The position numbers and the translations under genes were made by a program. Shown piece after piece: positions 12,002 to 22,001 of a stretch of DNA of 64,000 nucleotides; the first letter of the stretch is position 1; each line of letters opens with the position of its first letter. This DNA is from Draconibacterium sp. (lineage in GTDB: Bacteria > Bacteroidota > Bacteroidia > Bacteroidales > Prolixibacteraceae). The stretch covers positions 66,227 through 130,226 of the forward strand of contig JADIYN010000011.1 of NCBI GenBank assembly GCA_016705335.1, in the 5' to 3' direction. The notes under the pieces are model-generated. The model was not told where the DNA came from and made no database searches. It saw only the letters and a program-made list of their open reading frames with translations.

Positions 12002-12829
12002 TTAAGGTGTTTTTTTCATGATCACCTTAAAATAATAGTTGAAATTTGCCAGGTTATTATAACCACATTCGTAGCAAATATGAGTGATGGGTTTGTCGGT
12101 TTCGGCAAGTAATTTGGCAGCAATACCAATTCTCACGCTTTTTACATATTCCATAAAAGTCTGGTTGGTTTTCTTTTTGAAATACCGGCAAAACGAACTT
12201 GGTTCCATATAAACCAGTTTTGATGCCTCTTTCAAATTAATTCCTTCCTGTATATTCTGGAAAACATATTCGTAAATTTTATCAATCTGATCGCGGTCTT
12301 TGTCATACGAATTTGGCATTGCTGACGGGAGTGCAAGAAATTCCCTGTCTTCAATTCTTAACAGGTGGTTAAATACTTTCAGCAGTTCAATATATCTTTC
12401 AAGACCTTTCAACTCAACCATTTTTCTGAGTGTAGCCGCTACTTTTTCAGTTTTTGGTCCCTTAAACAGAATTCCGCTGTCGGACAATTTAAGCAATTCA
12501 ACAACTTCTTCAAGTTCAGGAATATTAAAAAAATCAGAACTGATAATATTTTCGTAAAAATGGGTAACAATACACTCAGGTTCATGGTCATGTTCGGTTT
12601 CAAGAACTTCCCAGCAATGAGAAATATTTGGCCCTAAAAGTACCAAATCGCCTGGTGTATAGCTCGAAATATGATTCCCTATAATCCGTCGTCCTGATCC
12701 TGAAGTAATCAGGTTTAATTCAAAGTTTTTATGCGAATGGATTTTTTCGGAGTTCGGATCCATTTTTAACTGGCGCGTTATAAATGAGTGTTTATTGGGA
12801 ACAAATATTTTTTCGTAAACAAACTCCAT
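12002..12829 (-). CDS. AraC-family transcriptional regulator with cupin sensor domain
   Basis: Regulator of 275 residues. The N-terminal ~100 residues form a cupin-like sensor (HSHKNFELNLITSGSGRRIIGNH, then YTPGDLVLLGPNISHCW). The C-terminal ~100 residues hold the two helix-turn-helix units: INLKEASKLVYMEPSSFCRYFKKKTNQTFMEYV and PITHICYECGYNNLANFNYYFK. The frame stops at MKKTP beside a run of nine A bases, where family members usually run on for 10-15 residues, so the last residues may be lost to an indel. It is divergent from the lyase/symporter operon at 12993 and heads the minus-strand rhamnosidase set. It probably controls one or both in response to a sugar. Confidence 0.9.
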   Translation of the reverse strand: MEFVYEKIFVPNKHSFITRQLKMDPNSEKIHSHKNFELNLITSGSGRRIIGNHISSYTPGDLVLLGPNISHCWEVLETEHDHEPECIVTHFYENIISSDFFNIPELEEVVELLKLSDSGILFKGPKTEKVAATLRKMVELKGLERYIELLKVFNHLLRIEDREFLALPSAMPNSYDKDRDQIDKIYEYVFQNIQEGINLKEASKLVYMEPSSFCRYFKKKTNQTFMEYVKSVRIGIAAKLLAETDKPITHICYECGYNNLANFNYYFKVIMKKTP

Positions 12830-12854
12830 AGTGTACTTTTTTAACCGTTAGCAA

Positions 12855-12862
12855 CAAATATA
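12855..12862 (-). promoter_or_regulatory. -7 element (TATATTTG) upstream of the AraC regulator
   Basis: On the minus strand TATATTTG matches the Bacteroidota consensus TAnnTTTG and lies about 26 bp before the regulator ATG at 12829. A TTTG occurs upstream, but the 24-base spacing is longer than usual, so only the -7 part is supported. Confidence 0.4.
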
Positions 12863-12992
12863 AAAGGAAATTCCGAATATCGTGGTCAAAATTCAATGTA
12901 AAAAAACCAATATACAATAAGCATTTTGACAGGCATTGATTTTCCTTTGTTAAGTTGTTTAAACACACAAAAACATCATAACAAATAAAATT

Positions 12993-13925
12993 ATGAAACT
13001 ACCATTAACTGGAATTATACCGCCTATTGTAACACCATTGTTGAGCAATACTGAGCTGGATGTAAAAGGGTTAAAAAAGTTAATCGACCATTTACTAAAT
13101 GGTGGTGTGCATGGAATATTTCTGTTGGGCACCACTGGCGAAGCAACCAATCTCGAATACAAGCTGCGTAAAGAATTTATAAATCTTGCCTGCGAATTTG
13201 TGGACAAAAAGTGCCGGTAGTAGTTGGAATTACAGATACCTGTTTGCAGGGTTCGTTGGAAATAGCAAATGCATCAAAAGAAGCGGGAGCCGATGCATTG
13301 GTAATTTCATCGCCATATTATTTACCTATGTCGCAAAGCGAATTTGTTTATTACCTCGAACAATTGGTGCCGCAACTCCCTTTGCCTTTTTTGATGTATA
13401 ACATGCCCAGTTGTACAAAAATGCACATGTCGCTGGCAACAGTCCGCAGGGCAAAAGAACTTGGGGCAATTGGTATAAAAGACAGTTCAGGAAATTTGCC
13501 GTATCTTTTATCAATGATCGAAGAATTCAAAGATTCGCCCGAATTTGCAATTATTGCCGGTACTGAAATGTTTCTTCCAGAAACAGTTATGAATGGTGGA
13601 CACGGCGCTGTTGCAGGGGAGCCAATATTTTCCCTTCTCTTTTGTGGATTTCTATGAAGCCTCGGTTAATGCCGATTTAGAAAAAATTGAATTACTGAAA
13701 AGTAAAATGTTGGAGATTGAAGAAAAAATCTACAATGTAGGTTCTTACTCATCCAAATACATTAAAACCATAAAGAGCGCACTTTCAGCAATGGGAATTT
13801 GCAACGATTTTGTCGCCATGCCTTTCCGTAAGTTCGACGAAGTTAAAAGCAATCGTATTAAACAAAATTTAAAAGAATTGAATATATTGGAGCCAGTTCA
13901 TTCCTATATAAATAATAAAACATAA
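12993..13925 (+). CDS. dihydrodipicolinate synthase / N-acetylneuraminate lyase family protein (frameshifts)
   Basis: Class I (Schiff-base) aldolase of the DapA/NanA family, about 310 residues when repaired. Seen: GIIPPIVTPL at the start, HGIFLLGTTGEATNL (GTTGE motif), PFLMYNMPS (YNxP motif with the catalytic-site tyrosine) and AIGIKDSSGN (Schiff-base lysine). Breaks lie near 13210 (base missing before VPVVVGITDTC) and near 13618 and 13645 (G and T missing; corrected AVAGGANIFPSLFVDFYEAS). Members cleave or form 2-keto acids by pyruvate chemistry. The gene is followed at once by a symporter and a sialidase-fold protein, so a catabolic lyase role is likelier than lysine synthesis. The substrate is not fixed by the motifs. 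Confidence 0.85.
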
Positions 13926-13928
13926 ATT

Positions 13929-15428
13929 ATGAAACTACCGGTAATTGACCTTATTGTTTTTATAATAATAACCTTTGGAAATGTGATATTTGGCGCCAGT
14001 TTTTATTTTAAAAACAAAACTTCAGATCAATTCACTTCCGGCGGTGGCAATTTACCTTCGTGGGTAGTGGGGATGTCAATTTTTGCAACTTTTGTTAGCA
14101 GCATCAGTTTTTTGGCACTCCCCGGAAAAGCTTATATGACCAATTGGAATGCACTAGTTTTTAGTTTTGCAATTCCAGTTGCCGCAATTATGGCGGTCAG
14201 GTTCTTTGTTCCGCTTTACAGAAATTTAGGCAGTATTTCGGCGTACAATTATCTGGAAGTCAGGTTTGGAACCTGGGCACGCATTTATGCTTCAGTGTGT
14301 TACGTTTTAACCCAGATTATGCGAACAGGAGCTATTCTTTTATTGCTTGCATTGCCGTTAAACGCACTATTTGGATGGAATATTAAAACCATAATTATTG
14401 TTACCGGCATTGCAGTTACAGCTTATTCAATGCTGGGCGGCATTCAGGCAGTGGTTTGGACCGATGCAATACAGGGAATTGTTTTGATTGTTGGTGCAAT
14501 AGTTTGTGCAATAGTTCTAACCTTTTCGATGCCGGAAGGACCTGCTCAAATATTCGAAATTGCTACGGCAAACAATAAATTCAGTCTCGGAAGTTTTGGC
14601 GCCAGCCTTTCAGAATCAACATTTTGGGTGGTACTTATTTATGGATTGTTTATCAACCTCCAGAATTATGGTATCGACCAAAATTTTGTTCAGCGATACA
14701 TGACCACAAGTTCGGTTAAAAAAGCAAAATCTTCGGCTATGTTTGGCGCGCTTTTGTATTTACCGGTTTCGCTTTTGTTTTTTTATATAGGCACAGCACT
14801 TTTTTCATTTTATACAGCTCAGCCTCAATTGTTACCAGCTGAATTATCTGCTCCGGGCGCGGGTGACAAAGTGTTTCCATATTTTATTGTAAATGGTTTA
14901 CCCAAAGGAGTTACCGGACTTTTAATTGCATCTATTTTCGCAGCTGGAATGAGCACTGTTTCAACAAGTATTAACAGCACGGCAACCATTATTTTATCCG
15001 ATTATTATCATCGATATTTCAATAAAAATGCAAACAACAATGATTCGATGAAAGTACTCTACATTTCATCTGCAATTTTTGGGGTTTTAGGTATCATCAT
15101 TTCCATTTCTCTTGTTGGCGTTGAAAGCGTGTTGGATGCCTGGTGGTCACTTGCTTCCATATTCAGCGGCGGAATGCTCGGGCTTTTCCTCCTGGCTTTT
15201 CTATCGAAAAAAGTCAGAAATATTGATGCAATTGTTGGAGTAATTGTGGGTGCTCTTGTTATTATTTGGATGAGTTTGTCACCGCTTTATTTTACTGAAG
15301 AAAATTTGCTTGCATTCAAAAGTCCGTTTCATAGCAACCTGACTATAGTTTTCGGAACACTGGTTATTTTCCTTGTTGGATTTATTGGAATGAAACTTTT
15401 TGCTGGTAAAAACAATAAAAAGGAATAA
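13929..15428 (+). CDS. sodium:solute symporter (SSS family)
   Basis: Intact 499-residue inner-membrane transporter with about 13 hydrophobic segments. Family features: SGGGNLPSWVVGMSIFATFVSS near residues 37-58, the TM2-3 loop LGSISAYNYLEVRFG, and the SSS signature region LPKGVTGLLIASIFAAGMSTVSTSINS near 325-350 with Na+-coordinating serines. It starts 3 bp after the lyase stop, so the two are almost certainly cotranscribed and, by inference, the lyase acts on the imported solute. Relatives carry sialic acid, glucose/galactose or other organic solutes; specificity cannot be read here. Confidence 0.92.
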   Translation: MKLPVIDLIVFIIITFGNVIFGASFYFKNKTSDQFTSGGGNLPSWVVGMSIFATFVSSISFLALPGKAYMTNWNALVFSFAIPVAAIMAVRFFVPLYRNLGSISAYNYLEVRFGTWARIYASVCYVLTQIMRTGAILLLLALPLNALFGWNIKTIIIVTGIAVTAYSMLGGIQAVVWTDAIQGIVLIVGAIVCAIVLTFSMPEGPAQIFEIATANNKFSLGSFGASLSESTFWVVLIYGLFINLQNYGIDQNFVQRYMTTSSVKKAKSSAMFGALLYLPVSLLFFYIGTALFSFYTAQPQLLPAELSAPGAGDKVFPYFIVNGLPKGVTGLLIASIFAAGMSTVSTSINSTATIILSDYYHRYFNKNANNNDSMKVLYISSAIFGVLGIIISISLVGVESVLDAWWSLASIFSGGMLGLFLLAFLSKKVRNIDAIVGVIVGALVIIWMSLSPLYFTEENLLAFKSPFHSNLTIVFGTLVIFLVGFIGMKLFAGKNNKKE

Positions 15429-15528
15429 ATTATAATAACATCGTTGGCAATTTCAACTAAAACTAACGAGGAAAAATTTCACAATTCAAAACTTCTTAAT
15501 ATTTTTCATTTAAAATTTAAAAATCATT

Positions 15529-16614
15529 ATGAAAACAATTTTTTTACTTTTATTGATATTGATTTCAAACGGAATATTTGCTCAGAAGCCATTTTCAAGT
15601 GAAGCTGCAATTGTTAAATCGGAGTTTATCTATAAAGCCGATGATGTTAAATTTCCAAGTTGTCATGCTTCAACTATTACCGAAACCAAAGATGGATTGA
15701 TAGCTGCGTGGTTTGGCGGGACAGCCGAAAGAAATCCTGACGTTGGAATTTGGGTTAGCCGGTTTACCAACGGTATATGGACAATTCCGGTGGAAGTTGC
15801 AAACGGAATTCAACATAAAGATTTGCGTTATCCAACATGGAATCCTGTACTTTTCAATTATGGCGATGAAATAATTTTGTTTTACAAGGAAGGTCCAAGT
15901 CCAAGCACATGGTGGGGTGAATTTGTTACTTCAACCGATAATGGCTTAACATGGTCACGCCCCGTAAGGTTGCCTGAAGGAATTGCAGGCCCGATTAAAA
16001 ATAAACCTGAACTTTTACCAAACGGAGAATTGATTTGTCCAACAAGTTCTGAAGATAACGGCTGGAGGGTTCATTTTGAATTTACACCCGACCACGGACT
16101 TACCTGGGAACGCACCGAAGCGATTAATGATGGCAAAAAATTTTCAGCTATTCAACCCAGTATTTTAAAACATCCCGATGGAAAATTGCAGATTTTGTGC
16201 CGCAGCAAAGATAAATACATTCTTTCTGCCTTTTCATCAGATAACGGGCATAGTTGGACAGAACTCAAACCCATTGATCTTCCAAATCCGAATTCAGGTA
16301 CTGATGCAGTAACTTTGAAAGATGGCCGCCATGTATTGGTTTATAATCATATAAAACCATCGGAAACCTGGGGCGACAGAAATATTTTAAATATGGCGGT
16401 TTCAAAAGACGGGTTAACCTGGGAAGCCGCGATTTTGCTCGAAAACGATTCTAATCAGGATGGTGAATATTCTTATCCAGCTGTAATTCAGTCAAGTGAT
16501 GGAATGATTCATATTACTTATACCTGGAACCGCAAACTGATAAAACATGTGGTTGTAAATCCTGACAAACTGCTTACCAAACCCATTTTAAATTCGAAGT
16601 GGCCGATGCAATAA
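15529..16614 (+). CDS. secreted sialidase-fold (BNR repeat) protein
   Basis: Intact 361-residue protein with a signal peptide (ISNGIFAQ) and a six-bladed sialidase-type propeller. Asp-box-like motifs are STDNGLTWSR, TPDHGLTWER, SSDNGHSWTE and SKDGLTWE. The domain start SCHASTITETKDGLIAAWFGGTAE is typical of the BNR_2 group (exo-alpha-sialidase-like). True sialidases need an arginine triad, a Tyr/Glu nucleophile and an Asp; I cannot place all of these. The fold is also used by other glycosidases and lyases, so sialidase activity is not claimed. It lies downstream of the lyase and symporter. Confidence 0.8.
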   Translation: MKTIFLLLLILISNGIFAQKPFSSEAAIVKSEFIYKADDVKFPSCHASTITETKDGLIAAWFGGTAERNPDVGIWVSRFTNGIWTIPVEVANGIQHKDLRYPTWNPVLFNYGDEIILFYKEGPSPSTWWGEFVTSTDNGLTWSRPVRLPEGIAGPIKNKPELLPNGELICPTSSEDNGWRVHFEFTPDHGLTWERTEAINDGKKFSAIQPSILKHPDGKLQILCRSKDKYILSAFSSDNGHSWTELKPIDLPNPNSGTDAVTLKDGRHVLVYNHIKPSETWGDRNILNMAVSKDGLTWEAAILLENDSNQDGEYSYPAVIQSSDGMIHITYTWNRKLIKHVVVNPDKLLTKPILNSKWPMQ

Positions 16615-16631
16615 AAAACTAATTTGAAAAC

Positions 16632-18583
16632 ATGGCACAAATGAGAACAATTTTAACGCTGACAACCATTCTGTGCTTCTGTATTGGAGTTGCACAAACC
16701 AAACAAGACAATCTTTTACGGATAAAATACAACAACCCCGAACTGCAATCAGCCGATTTGGGCGTCGGGCTCTGGGCATGGCCTTTCGCGGTGGATTTTG
16801 ATAAAGACGGTGATTTGGATTTGCTTGTTAACTGTCCCGATAAACCATTTAACGGTTTGTGGTTTTTTGAAAATACAACCGGTGGCAAAAATCCTGTTTT
16901 GAAGTCTCCAGTTAAACTTGCTAAAAGTCAGCGAAACCTTCAACTCTCAGTTGAAAATGGTGAATATGTGGCAATGACCCCCAACGTTAAATACCCCAGC
17001 TTTTTCAAAACATTCTATCAAAAACCGATACACTTTTTACAAAGGATTTTTTTGCAGAAATAATCAAGGATCCACGTTTCAATTTGTGGCGTTATGTCGA
17101 TTATGAAAATGATGGCGACCTTGATATAATTATTGCAATTGATGACTGGACCGATTATGGTTGGGACAATGCTTTCGACAAAAACGGGGTGTGGACAAAT
17201 GGCCCTTTGCACGGAACAGTTTATTTGATTGAACAAACAAAACCAGGCGAATATGCCAAACCTGTACATATAAATGCAGGCGGAAAACCGATTGAAAATT
17301 TCAGCATTTCGGGCGCAAATTTCGAAGATTTTGACGGAGATGGCGATCTCGATATTATTATTGGCGAATTTGTTGACCGGCTTTCGTGGATTGAAAATAC
17401 AGGAACACGCACAAAACCCGAATATGCAGCGCCAAAATTCATAAAAATAAACGGCGAAATACTTCACCTCGACCTTGAAATGATTGTGCCAACAACAGCA
17501 GATTGAGACAAGGACGGCGACATGGATCTTATTGTTGGAATTGAAGACGGACGTGTTGTCTTTCTTGAAAATACAGGAAAAAAAGATATTGACGGTCCGG
17601 TTTTTAAGCTTCCGGTTTATATTCAGCAGGAACCTGAATATTTAAAATTCGGTGCACTTGTTACGCCGTTTAGCACCGACTGGGATAATGATGGAGATGA
17701 AGACCTGATTTGCGGAAATACGGCAGGTCATATTGGATTTATTGAAAACCTTGGAGGAGGAAGTTCACCAAAGTGGGCAAAACCTGTTTATCTTGAAGCA
17801 GATGGAGAAACCATTTTAATTCTGGCCGGTGAAAACGGGTCAATTCAGGGTCCCGCCGAACAAAAATGGGGTTACACTACCCTGTCGGTTGCCGACTGGA
17901 ACGGCGATGGATTAAAAGATATTATTTACAATTCGATTTGGGGGAAAGTAGAATGGTTCGAAAATACCGGCACAAAAAACAAACCTAAACTAACAAAATC
18001 GAAACCTGTTGAAGTTGAATGGATGGGAACAAATCCAAAACCAGCATGGAACTGGTGGAACCCCGAAGGGAAAAACCTTGTTACTCAATGGAGAACAATT
18101 CCTTATGCCATCGACTGGAACAGTGACGGATTAATGGATTTAATCATGCTCGACCATGAAGGATATTTGTGTTTTTGGGAGCGGTTTAAAGAAAACGGCA
18201 ACCTTAAATTAAAACCCGGGCAAAGAATATTTACTGCAGAAGAAAACAGCACTTTTACCAATCAATTTACAAACGATGAAAACGGTTTGTTACGTTTAAA
18301 CACAAAAGAAGCCGGTGGATCAGGGAGAAGAAAATTCTGTATTGTTGATTGGGATCGCGATGGAAAATTGGATATACTTGTAAACAGTGTAAATATTAAT
18401 TTTCTGCGGAATAAAGGAACAAAAAACGGATTGGTTGTACTTGAAGATATGGGAACACTTTCAGATAAAATACTGGCAGGCCACTCAACTTCTCCAACCT
18501 TAGTTGACTGGGATAAAAACGGAATTCAGGAATTGCTTATTGGCGCTGAAGACGGACACTTTTATCTTTTGGAGAATAAATAA
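16632..18583 (+). CDS. secreted VCBS/FG-GAP repeat protein (one frameshift, one in-frame TGA)
   Basis: Secreted protein of about 650 residues (signal peptide ending CIGVAQT) built of FG-GAP/VCBS propeller blades. Each carries a calcium-binding D-x-D-x-D-G loop: DFDKDGDLD, DYENDGDLD, DFDGDGDLD, DKDGDMD, DWDNDGDED, DWNGDGLKD, DWNSDGLMD and DWDRDGKLD. No catalytic domain is evident. Such propellers serve as adhesion or glycan-binding modules or, in some polysaccharide lyase families, as the catalytic fold. The frame breaks near 17005. At 17504-17506 a TGA stands where the repeat demands TGG (D-W-D-K-D-G), a single-base change rather than an indel. The reading frame is intact on both sides. Confidence 0.75.
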
Positions 18584-18661
18584 GAAAACAGAATTGATTA
18601 ATTGAAGTCAATTAATTTAAAAACAAAGATTTAGAAAAATAAAAACCAACAATTTAAGCTT

Positions 18662-19659
18662 ATGAAAAATTTAGTTATTCAATTTTTCCGTTTGAAAACC
18701 GCAGTAAATCTTATTCTTTTTTTTATTCTTTTTTTATTGATCCCCAAAATGAATATAGCACAGGAAAGAATTACCAACGCCGAAAAACTCGGTTTCACAA
18801 AAGGAAAGAAAATATTATTGCTGCACTGCGATGATGCCGGAATGTGCGAAGAAGCAAACATCGCGGTTCAATCATACATTCTAAAGGGTGATGTTTTGTC
18901 GGCTGCAGTAATGATGCCCTGTCCAAACGCAGAAGAAATGGTAGAGTGGGTAAAAAAACACCCAACTGCCGATATTGGAGTTCACCTCACCCTTACAAGT
19001 GAATGGAAAAAATATCGCTGGACAACCATTACCGATCCGGAAAAAGTACCCGGATTGATTGACCCTGAAGGCAAAATGTGGCACGAAGTTCCTGATGTAG
19101 TAATGCATGCCACACCAAAAGAGGTGGAAATTGAAATACATGCCCAAATTGATAAAATGATTCAAATGGGACAGAGGCCATCACACATTGATACGCACAT
19201 GGGAACCTTGTATGGTTCGCCTGAATATGCAAAAGTTTTCTTTGAAACAGCTGTAAAATATAATATTCCGGCTAATGCAATCGATTTGTCGGACAAAGAT
19301 GTTGCCGACTATTACCGCGCTGCCGGTTACCCGATAAACAATGAAATGATTAAATATCTGGAAGTTTATCCGCTGCCAAAACTCGACAATTTTACAAGCG
19401 CACCTGATGGAAAATCATACGAAAACAAAAAAGAAAATTTCATAAAACTGGTGCAGTCATTAAAATCGGGCTTACAGAAATCATTTTTCACCCTTCAATT
19501 CTTACAGAAAACCTGAAAAGCATAACAGGTTCTGCACAACAAAGAGCCTGGGAAGCACAAATGTTTTCAGATCCGGAAATTAAACAGTTTTTTAAAGACA
19601 ATGATATTGAAATCACAACCTGGACTGATATTATGAAACGGTTCAATACTAAAAAATAA
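18662..19659 (+). CDS. ChbG/YdjC-family polysaccharide/oligosaccharide deacetylase (one frameshift)
   Basis: Secreted member of the YdjC (ChbG/HpnK) carbohydrate deacetylase family. A hydrophobic signal segment (LILFFILFLLIPK) is followed by HCDDAGMCEEAN (catalytic Asp and metal Asp), DIGVHLTLTSEW, RPSHIDTHMGTLYGSPE (metal His) and, after a frame correction near 19475, EIIFHPSILTENL (HPS motif). The corrected frame ends at 19659 as DIMKRFNTKK. The reaction is removal of N- or O-acetyl groups from sugars, with a divalent metal. It stands between the VCBS protein and the GH92 gene. Confidence 0.85.
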
Positions 19660-19670
19660 AACTTATCAAT

Positions 19671-21905
19671 ATGAAAACCAAAACGTTAATGATAGTTTCG
19701 GCATTTTATTTTGCTGAATGCCTGCCAAAAAAGTGAAGACAAAACCACACTTGTTGATTACGTCGATCCAACAATTGGCAATGTGGGAATTTTACTCCAG
19801 CCAACCCGGCCAACAACGCAACTGCCAAATCAGATGATCAGAATGCATCCTGTCAGAGCCGATTACATTGATGACCAAATCAGTTTTTTCCCTTTAACAA
19901 TGGCATCTCACAGAAATGGCGAATTATTTGGCATTTTGCCCGGAACCGGAAATATTGAAACAGGAACCTGGAAAACAGACAAACCTATGATCACCAGCTT
20001 GAAATAACCAAACCATTTTATTATTCAACCTACCTGATTGATGAAGATATTACAACCGAATTTGTGCCCGGTATTAAAACGGGTTTCTTTCGTTTTACTT
20101 TTCCTGAAAACGGCGAAAAAAGAATTCGTTTTAACCTTGTAAATAAAGGTGAATGGAAACCCGTTTCAGCGAAATCTTTTACCGGAACAGAGGAATTTCA
20201 GGGAATGAAAGCTTTTGTTTACGGCGAATTCGATATTGAACCAAATGTGTTAATTGATGAAAACGGTTCATCGTTGCAGCCTGTTGAAAAACCTGTTGCA
20301 TGGTTCAATTTCACAGAAAGTAAAAATAAAATAATTCAGTTTAAATATGCCATTTCGTTTATCAGTGCCGAACAGGCTGAAAAAAACCTGAGGAATGAAA
20401 TTCAGGATTGGGATTTTGAGAAACTTGTTGAAAGCGGAAAGGAAATCTGGGAAAATGCCCTGGGAAAAATTCAGGTAAAAGGTGGCACAGATGCGCAAAA
20501 ACGCAGTTTCTACACGGCTTTGTACAGAACTTATGAACGTATGATATACATTAGTGAGGATGGAAAATACTACAGTGCATACGATCATAAAATCCATGAA
20601 TCAGACCGCGACTTTTATGTTGACGATTGGGTTTGGGATACCTACCTGGTTCATCATCCATTGCGAATGATAATAGATACAAAAAAGGAAAGTGATATGC
20701 TTGATTCATATGTAAATATGTATGAACAAGGTGGCTGGATGCCCCAGTTTCCAATACTTTACACTGATAATCCTGCCATGCACGGTTTTCATTCAACCAT
20801 TGTTTTTCTTGACGCTTACCGTAAAAATATACGCGACTACGATGTTCAAAAAGCGTATGAAGGTATTCGAAAAAATGCAACTGATGCAACAATGTTACCC
20901 TGGCGGAATGGCCCAAAAACTCCTCTTGATGATTTTTATCGTGAAAATGGATTTTTTCCTGCGCTGGCTCCCGGTGAAACTGAAACTTACCCTGAAGTAC
21001 ATGGTTTCGAAAAAAGGCAAAGTGTGGCGATTACGCTTGCTCACAGTTACGATGACTGGGCTTTGGGACAAATGGCAAAAGAACTGGGAAAAGAAGATGA
21101 TTACAAGTATTTTAATGGTCGTGGCGCCAATTATCGCAACCTCTACAACCCGGAAACAAAACTGATGTGGCCAAAAAATGAAAAAGGTGAATGGCTTGAT
21201 ATCGACCCCAAATTTGATGGTGGAATGGGTGGACGCGATTATTATGACGAAAACAATGCATACACTTACCAGTGGCATGTGCAACAAGATATTCAGGGTT
21301 TGATAAAACTGATGGGCGGTCGTGAAGCGTTTGCAAAAACCCTCGACCAGCTGTACCGCGAACCACTTGGCAGGAGCAAATATGCATTTTATGCAAAATT
21401 CCCCGATGCCACAGGAAATGTTGGTCAGTTTTCGATGGGCAACGAACCAAGTTTCCATATTCCATATTTATACAATTATGCCGGAGAACCATGGAAAACC
21501 CAAAAACGGATTCGTTTTCTTTTAGATGTTTGGTACAAAGACAATATTTTCGGTATTCCCGGTGATGAGGATGGTGGCGGAATGAGCGCATTTGTTGTAT
21601 TCTCATCAATGGGATTTTATCCTGTAACACCGGGTTTACCAGTTTATACAATCGGCAGTCCGGTTTTTGAAGAAGTTAAAGTAAGCCTTGAAAATGGCAA
21701 TACATTTACTGTTAAGGCAAATAAATGTTCAGTTGTGAATAAATACATTCAGTCGGCAAAATTTAACGGGCAACCATTAACCAAAACATGGTTTACACAC
21801 GAAGAACTGATGAACGGTGCAACACTTGAATTGGAAATGGGTCCAAAACCCAACAAAACCTGGGGATCGGCACCTGAAGATGCGCCGCCATCGGAATTGG
21901 AATAA
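19671..21905 (+). CDS. GH92 family alpha-mannosidase, lipoprotein (two frameshifts)
   Basis: GH92 exo-alpha-mannosidase of about 740 residues. It begins at 19671. A base change near 19708 splits the lipoprotein signal (FLLNACQKSED after correction), and a missing T near 20000 splits DKPYDHQLEITKPFYYSTYL. The N-terminal beta-sandwich (VDYVDPTIGN) is followed by the alpha/alpha barrel with DRDFYVDDWVWDTYLVHHPL, GWMPQFP, NAYTYQWHVQQDI, GNEPSFHIPYLYNYAG and PGDEDGGGMSAFVVFSSMGFYP, all hallmarks of GH92. Known members are Ca2+-dependent inverting enzymes that trim alpha-mannosides. It is the main mannose-directed enzyme in the window. Confidence 0.9.
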
Positions 21906-21942
21906 GAAGCCCCCTTCTGATTCCCCCGGAGGGGGAAGGCTT
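21906..21942 (+). repeat. dispersed GC-rich hairpin repeat, copy 1
   Basis: Directly after the GH92 stop. AAGCC...GGCTT encloses a 7-bp stem, TTCCCCC paired with GGGGGAA around a GGA loop. Related copies occur at 41353, 41434 and 63642, always between genes. It may also act as a transcription attenuator. Confidence 0.55.
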
Positions 21943-22001
21943 GGAAGAAAAAATAAAGAATATTGAATAAGAAATGATGAATTAAATTTAAAAATAACAG
22001 T

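Noticed and set aside
12993..16614. A sialic-acid utilisation operon
   Set aside because: The order fits loosely, but there is no NanE, NanK or NanM, and the sialidase catalytic residues could not be placed. Only a generic lyase/symporter/BNR description is supported.
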